Below, piece after piece: positions 6,381 through 9,969 of a stretch of 9,969 nucleotides of DNA. Each line of letters opens with the position of its first letter. Position 1 is the first letter of the stretch. Both the position numbers and the translations under genes were made by a program. The notes under the pieces were generated by a model. That model ran no database searches, had not been told where the DNA came from, and saw nothing but the letters and a program-made list of their open reading frames with translations. Origin of the DNA: Anaerolineae bacterium CG2_30_64_16 (GTDB lineage Bacteria > Chloroflexota > Anaerolineae > CG2-30-64-16); NCBI GenBank assembly GCA_001871755.1, contig MNXL01000382.1, positions 1-9,969 of the forward strand. The letters are read 5' to 3'.

Positions 6381-7544
6381 GTGAAACCAGCTCGCAGACT
6401 TGAGTCGTTGCCAATCTACGTGTTTGCTTCGCTAACCAGCCGTCTGAAGGCGCTTCAGGCGCAGGGGCTGGACATCATCCGTTTGGACATCGGGAGTCCG
6501 GATGGTCCGCCGGCGGACTTCATCATCGAGACGTTGAGCCGCTCGGCGGCGGAACCGGGCCAGCACGGCTATGCCGGCTATTTCGGCACACCAGCGCTGC
6601 GCCAGGCATTCGTGGACTACTACGCCACGCGGTTCGGAGTTGCGCTGAACGTTGCGGACGAGGTGCTGCCGCTGATCGGCTCCAAGGAGGGGATCGCCAA
6701 CATCGCGCTCGCCTGGCTCGATCCGGGCGATCTTGCGCTGGCGCCCGACCCCGGCTATCCGACCTATCGCATGAGCGCAACCATGGCCGGCGCGGACGTG
6801 CACTTCATGCCGCTGCTCGAAGAAAACGGGTTTCTGCCCGATCTGGCCGCGATCCCGGACGACGTGGCCGCGCGGGTGAGGCTGATGTGGCTGAACTATC
6901 CCAACAATCCAACGGGCGCGACGGCGCCCTTGTCCTTCCTCGAAGCGGCAGTGGACTTCTGCCGTCAGCACGACATCCTGCTGTGCCACGACGGGCCGTA
7001 CGCCGATGTCTGCTTCGACGGCTACCGGGCGCCCAGTCTGCTGAGCGTGCCGGGGGCGAAAGACGTCGCCGTGGAGTTCAACTCCCTCTCTAAATCGCAC
7101 AACATGGCCGGCTGGCGAGTGGGGCTGGCGGTCGGCAATCCCGTGGCGATTCAGGCGCTTTTGCAGGTAAAGAGCAACGTGGACAGCGGCATCTTCCTGC
7201 CCGTGCAAGACGCCGCTGTGGCGGCGCTGGCGGGTCAGCAGGAATGGCTGGCTACGCGCAACGCCGAGTATCAAAGCCGCCGCGACCTGCTCTACGACCT
7301 GCTGGTGAACGACTGGGGGTTGCACGTGGCCAGGCCGATCGCTGGCTTGTACTTGTGGCCGCGCGTACCCGAGGGTTACACCGCAGCGGAGTTCGTCGAG
7401 AGGATCCTGCTGGCCACCGGCGTCAGTTTTACGCCCGGTTCCGCGTTCGGCGCGCACGGCGAGGGCTACATGCGCATCTCAGTCGGCCAGACAACGCCGC
7501 GGATCGTCGAAGCCATCGAGCGGTTGCGTCAGTTCAAGTTCTGA
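6381..7544 (+). CDS. PLP-dependent aminotransferase class I/II (DapL/AspC-like)
   Basis: This transfers an amino group between an amino acid and a 2-oxo acid using pyridoxal phosphate. From GTG 6381 it encodes 387 residues, a normal length for fold-type I enzymes. The start is chosen because GGGGGA (6365-6370) lies ten bases upstream and family similarity begins close after it. The open frame extends further up into the M28 gene without support. Key positions are DPGYPTY, NYPNNPTG (172-179), D204 and Y207 (HDGPYAD) for the cofactor ring, the Schiff-base K238 in SLSKSHNMAG, R246 for the phosphate, and R365 (YMRISVG) for the substrate carboxylate. The opening LDIGSPDGPP and the SKSHNMAGWRVG block resemble proteins annotated as LL-diaminopimelate aminotransferase. 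The motifs do not settle substrate choice, so no symbol is given. It is probably co-transcribed with the M28 gene upstream and hflX downstream. Confidence 0.93.
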   Translation: MKPARRLESLPIYVFASLTSRLKALQAQGLDIIRLDIGSPDGPPADFIIETLSRSAAEPGQHGYAGYFGTPALRQAFVDYYATRFGVALNVADEVLPLIGSKEGIANIALAWLDPGDLALAPDPGYPTYRMSATMAGADVHFMPLLEENGFLPDLAAIPDDVAARVRLMWLNYPNNPTGATAPLSFLEAAVDFCRQHDILLCHDGPYADVCFDGYRAPSLLSVPGAKDVAVEFNSLSKSHNMAGWRVGLAVGNPVAIQALLQVKSNVDSGIFLPVQDAAVAALAGQQEWLATRNAEYQSRRDLLYDLLVNDWGLHVARPIAGLYLWPRVPEGYTAAEFVERILLATGVSFTPGSAFGAHGEGYMRISVGQTTPRIVEAIERLRQFKF

Positions 7545-7547
7545 GAC

Positions 7548-7554
7548 AGGAGAG
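7548..7554 (+). promoter_or_regulatory. Strong Shine-Dalgarno sequence facing an ATC codon (candidate hflX start)
   Basis: AGGAGAG lies three bases after the aminotransferase stop. Six bases further on, in the hflX frame, is ATC (7561-7563), not ATG, GTG or TTG. The next standard start in that frame is GTG 7612, which has no binding site near it. This suggests that translation of hflX begins at or close to 7561 with a non-standard codon, or that a start codon has been mutated or misread. Confidence 0.5.
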
Positions 7555-7611
7555 TGGTATATCGCGCCACAAGTCAGAGAAGTACAACCACCGGCCGAGA
7601 CCGCGCTGCTG

Positions 7612-8955
7612 GTGGGCGTGGAGATGAAGGGCTGGCCCCAGCGCGGCAGCGGGGATCAGCGGGCGGTCTGGCGGCTTGAAGACTCGCTGGCCGAGCTGGA
7701 ACGGCTGGCCGAGACCGCGGGGCTGCGCGTCGTGGGAATCCTTGAACAGCGGCTCGAGCGCCCCCACCCGGCCACACTGATCGGCTCGGGCAAGGTGGAG
7801 GAGTTGATCGCCTTGCGCGCCGACACGGGTGCGCAGGTCGTGATCTTCGACGAGGAGTTGTCCCCCGGGCAACAGCGCGAGCTTGAGCGCGCTATCGGCA
7901 ACCAGGCGGTCAAAATCCTCGATCGCACCGCGTTGATCCTGGACATCTTCGCACAACACGCGCGCACCCGCGAAGGCGCCCTGCAAGTAGAGCTGGCGCA
8001 GTACGAATACCGCTTGCCGCGCCTGACCCGGGCGTGGACGCATCTGGCCCGCCAGGCCGGTGGCGCGGCCGCACGCGGCGGCACGGGCGGTGTCGGTCTG
8101 CGCGGACCGGGCGAAACCCAATTGGAGGTGGACCGCCGGGAGATCAGCCGGCGGATCGCGCACCTGAAGCGCGAGCTCGAAGACGTCCGCGCCCATCGCG
8201 CCCAATACCGGCGGCGGCGGATCGAAGAGGCCATCCCGGTGATCGCCCTGGTCGGTTACACCAACGCCGGCAAGTCTACGCTGCTGAATGCGTTGAGCGG
8301 CGCCGACATCTACGCGGCCGATCAGCTTTTCGCGACGTTGGACCCGACCACTCGTCGGTTGACGCTGCCTGGGGGCAGGGAGGTGCTGATCACCGACACG
8401 GTCGGTTTCATCCAGAAGCTGCCCACTACGCTGGTCGCCGCGTTTCGAGCAACCCTCGAGGAAATCAACGAGGCGGACCTGCTGTTGCACGTGGTTGACA
8501 TAACTCACATCAACGTCGAACAGCAAGCCGCGGCAGTGATGCAGGTGTTGGAGGATTTGCACGCGACCGAGCAACCTATCGTCGTCGCGCTGAACAAAGT
8601 GGACCGGCTGCCGAACCCGGAGAAGGTCAGCGCGCAACTTGCTGATCTTTCCAACAGCGTGGCGATCTCGGCTTTGACGGGGTGGGGGCTCCCGGAACTC
8701 TTGACCAGGATCGAGGAGGTCCTCACGGAAGAGCTGGTGGATGTGAGCGCGCTGCTGCCTTACCAGCGCGGGGACCTGTTGGGCCTGTTCCACCAGCGCG
8801 GGGTGATCAACCGGGAAAACCACGGCCCCGAGGGCACTCGGGTCATGGGCAAGTTGCCCGCCAGTCTGCTGCCGCGCTATCGATCCTATCTGGTCCCGTT
8901 CTTTGAGCGCGATCAAGCCGTGTTCGAGCGCGATCAGGCCGTTGACCCTGAGTGA
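7612..8955 (+). CDS. hflX: Ribosome-associated GTPase HflX
   Basis: HflX splits stalled or hibernating 70S ribosomes during stress. From the first standard start (GTG 7612) the protein has 447 residues. The N-terminal HflX domain (about 15-150) carries GSGKVEEL, FDEELSPGQQ and DRTALILDIFAQHARTREG. A Gly-rich linker then leads into GPGETQLE (165-172), followed by a helical coiled stretch to about 205. The G domain contains GYTNAGKS (215-222), T242 in the switch, DTVGF (262-266), NKVD (328-331) and SAL (353-355). The family N-terminus normally includes an '(E)RALLVGVE' segment. Here ETALLVGVE is encoded from 7597, so the true protein probably begins upstream, at the ATC at 7561 behind AGGAGAG (17 extra residues). 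The C-terminus ends in a duplicated FERDQAV. It lies 67 bases after the aminotransferase from this start, or 16 from 7561. Confidence 0.95.
   Translation: MGVEMKGWPQRGSGDQRAVWRLEDSLAELERLAETAGLRVVGILEQRLERPHPATLIGSGKVEELIALRADTGAQVVIFDEELSPGQQRELERAIGNQAVKILDRTALILDIFAQHARTREGALQVELAQYEYRLPRLTRAWTHLARQAGGAAARGGTGGVGLRGPGETQLEVDRREISRRIAHLKRELEDVRAHRAQYRRRRIEEAIPVIALVGYTNAGKSTLLNALSGADIYAADQLFATLDPTTRRLTLPGGREVLITDTVGFIQKLPTTLVAAFRATLEEINEADLLLHVVDITHINVEQQAAAVMQVLEDLHATEQPIVVALNKVDRLPNPEKVSAQLADLSNSVAISALTGWGLPELLTRIEEVLTEELVDVSALLPYQRGDLLGLFHQRGVINRENHGPEGTRVMGKLPASLLPRYRSYLVPFFERDQAVFERDQAVDPE
8902..8943 (+). repeat. Tandem duplication of 21 bases at the end of hflX
   Basis: Two adjacent 21-base units (8902-8922 and 8923-8943) differ at three positions and both encode FERDQAV. 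The duplication lies in the extreme C-terminal tail, outside the GTPase domain, and keeps the frame. It is probably a slippage event with no major effect on function. Confidence 0.85.
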
Positions 8956-8977
8956 GCCGGTGGTGTCACTGTCACCC

Positions 8978-9682
8978 ATGCCTTCTGATGTCCCATCTCA
9001 GCCCCCAGCCGTGCAGGCGCCGGCCGCGGCTGTAGCCGCGTTCTTCGACATGGACCATACCGTCCTGAGCGCCAGCTCAGGGTTGCTATACATCCGCTAT
9101 CTGAGGAGAATCGGCTATCTGCCGTGGTGGCGATGGGTCCGCATCCTGAGTTGGGTGGGCCTGTACGCGGCCGGCTTCCTTGACTTCCCGCATCTCATGG
9201 GACGGCTGATGGCCCAGGTGGCCGGCGCGGGTGAGGCCGAGGCGTGGCGGCTCAGCGATGCGTGGTTCCAGGCCATGCTCCGAGACTATATCGCCGCTGG
9301 CGCCAGGGAACGGATCGCCTGGCATCGGGCGCAAGGTCACCACGTGGCCATTGTCTCGGCGGCCACGCCGTATGCTGTGCGCCCGGTGGCCCAGGCGCTG
9401 GCGTTGCAGGATGCGTATCTGGCGACCCGGTTGGAGATCCTTGACGGCCATTTCACCGGTAAAGTGCTGTCGCCGGCGTGTTACGGCGCAGGCAAAGTCA
9501 TCCTGACGCACAACTACGCCACCACACACGGTCTGGATCTGGCGCACAGCTACTTCTACAGCGACAACCACCGTGACCTCCCACTGCTTGAGGCGGTCGG
9601 CCATCCGGTGGCGGTCAACCCGAGCAGGAAGCTGGCGCGTATCGCCGCCGTGCGGGGCTGGCCCGTAGAGCGTTTTTATTAG
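8978..9682 (+). CDS. HAD-superfamily hydrolase, subfamily IB (SerB-like phosphatase)
   Basis: HAD-IB enzymes remove phosphate from small molecules through an aspartyl-phosphate intermediate; relatives include phosphoserine phosphatase and CicA. From ATG 8978 it has 234 residues. Motif I is FFDMDHTV, with the nucleophile D24 and acid/base D26. Motif II is IVSAAT (S127). The Lys of motif III is K173 (GAGK). Motif IV is YSDNHRD (D196, D200). The helical cap (about 33-100) is long and hydrophobic, with WWRWVRILSWVGLYAAG, so membrane contact or a lipid-like substrate is possible. Alternative starts GTG 8960 and 8963 lie 4-7 bases after the hflX stop, and TGAGTGAG at 8949-8956 could serve them; ATG 8978 has no clear binding site. 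The substrate cannot be told from sequence. It is likely the last gene of the hflX transcription unit. Confidence 0.9.
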   Translation: MPSDVPSQPPAVQAPAAAVAAFFDMDHTVLSASSGLLYIRYLRRIGYLPWWRWVRILSWVGLYAAGFLDFPHLMGRLMAQVAGAGEAEAWRLSDAWFQAMLRDYIAAGARERIAWHRAQGHHVAIVSAATPYAVRPVAQALALQDAYLATRLEILDGHFTGKVLSPACYGAGKVILTHNYATTHGLDLAHSYFYSDNHRDLPLLEAVGHPVAVNPSRKLARIAAVRGWPVERFY

Positions 9683-9697
9683 GCCCTGACCAGTTGA

Positions 9698-9720
9698 ATT
9701 CTTGCACGACAGGCAAGAAT
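9698..9720 (+). terminator. Stem-loop after the HAD gene, possible transcript end
   Basis: ATTCTTGC (9698-9705) and GCAAGAAT (9713-9720) form a perfect eight-pair stem with a seven-base loop, 15 bases after the stop of the HAD gene. No T-run follows, so it is not a textbook intrinsic terminator. Its position at the end of the last gene of the group favours a role in ending or protecting the transcript. Confidence 0.4.
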
Positions 9721-9758
9721 CCACTGCTGGCATGTGCCTGGTTGGTTCCGGCTTGTCC

Positions 9759-9781
9759 GGGTTAGGGGCGGGGTAGGGGGG
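9759..9781 (+). other. G-quadruplex motif
   Basis: Four G-runs in a row, GGG (9759-9761), GGGG (9765-9768), GGGG (9770-9773) and GGGGGG (9776-9781), are separated by loops of three, one and two bases. Short loops and long G-runs predict a stable four-stranded structure in the + strand DNA and in any RNA reading through from the HAD gene. It sits just before an abrupt change to A+T-rich sequence. Confidence 0.55.
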
Positions 9782-9784
9782 TGC

Positions 9785-9836
9785 GAACAGTACAGCACAT
9801 GTTCACACTATAACTGTTATGTCGATATCATACGAC
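9785..9836. promoter_or_regulatory. Cluster of three short dyads, possible operator region
   Basis: Three inverted repeats lie almost end to end: GAACA (9785-9789) with TGTTC (9800-9804), ten bases apart; ATAAC-T-GTTAT (9810-9820); and GTCG (9821-9824) with CGAC (9833-9836). They lie in an A+T-rich stretch. Such dyads are typical of regulator sites, but none matches a consensus I can name with confidence. The regulated gene would be beyond the window end or on the other strand. Confidence 0.3.
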
Positions 9837-9866
9837 TTGATCTATTCAGTTGACATAAGTTAAGAT
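9837..9866 (+). promoter_or_regulatory. Promoter-like pair in the 3' intergenic region
   Basis: TTGATC (9837-9842) and TAAGAT (9861-9866) are 18 bases apart and would start RNA near 9873. A perfect TTGACA (9850-9855) overlaps the spacer but has no convincing -10 at 16-18 bases. The region is A+T-rich, which raises the chance of false matches. Confidence 0.3.
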
Positions 9867-9898
9867 CGAAATTCTTGAACTCCGGTCACGAATTTTAT

Positions 9899-9916
9899 TG
9901 CGCACAGCGCATTTTT
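9899..9916 (+). terminator. Intrinsic terminator-like hairpin
   Basis: TGCGC (9899-9903) and GCGCA (9907-9911) form a five-pair stem with a three-base loop, followed at once by TTTTT (9912-9916). A second weaker stem, AAATTC (9869-9874) with GAATTT (9890-9895), lies just before it. No gene lies between the promoter-like pair upstream and this hairpin, so it could end a very short RNA or act as a leader attenuator for a gene beyond the window. Confidence 0.4.
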
Positions 9917-9969
9917 CGCGAACGACAACTTCGACGGAACGCGATAGGTATCCTCTTAATAATCCGGGG

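Noticed and set aside
7534..8979. Long minus-strand open frame (about 480 codons) opposite hflX
   Set aside because: It mirrors the hflX reading frame, has no recognisable motif, and hflX itself is unambiguous.
1..9969. Mobile elements, CRISPR arrays, tRNA or rRNA genes
   Set aside because: No regularly spaced repeats, transposase or integrase motifs, terminal inverted repeats or tRNA-like cloverleaf sequence were noticed on either strand.

Overview
The window reads as a chromosomal piece of a G+C-rich bacterium, most likely a member of the Chloroflexota (Anaerolineae or a related class). This assignment is inference. It rests on a YbbR protein with a Thr/Pro-rich tail, a class I/II aminotransferase of the DapL-like type, a membrane-anchored M28/glutaminyl-cyclase-like enzyme, and the overall codon style. 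No rRNA or other phylogenetic marker is present. Every supported gene lies on the + strand.

Layout. 1-227: non-coding lead-in with a good sigma70-type promoter (TTGACC-N17-TACAAT, 79-107) and a leader that can fold into terminator-like hairpins. 228-1130: polytopic membrane protein of unknown function. 1144-1737: the C-terminal part of ornithine carbamoyltransferase (argF), lacking its N-terminal domain and joined directly behind the membrane gene; it is either a real deletion remnant or an assembly join. 1760-2584 and 2587-3900: cdaA, the membrane diadenylate cyclase, and its YbbR-domain partner cdaR, forming a tight c-di-AMP pair. 3972-5351: der, the double-GTPase ribosome assembly factor. 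5352-5419: a short A+T-rich spacer with two inverted repeats and a -10-like box placed for leaderless transcription. 5420-6373: secreted or anchored M28 zinc enzyme with glutaminyl-cyclase-type motifs. 6381-7544: PLP aminotransferase. 7612-8955: hflX, a ribosome-associated GTPase whose homology extends upstream of the first standard start codon. 8978-9682: HAD-IB (SerB-like) phosphatase. 9683-9969: gene-free region with a stem-loop, a strong G-quadruplex motif, a cluster of dyads, promoter-like boxes and a terminator-like hairpin.

The genes are mostly housekeeping: second-messenger synthesis tied to cell-envelope and osmotic control (cdaA-cdaR), ribosome biogenesis and rescue (der, hflX), amino-acid metabolism (argF remnant, aminotransferase) and small-molecule or protein processing (M28, HAD). 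Spacing suggests two transcription groups: argF'-cdaA-cdaR(-der), and M28-aminotransferase-hflX-HAD. I did not find a new defence, mobile or biosynthetic system. The points most worth a second look are the argF junction, the missing start codon of hflX, the possible leaderless M28 start, and the structured 3' intergenic region.
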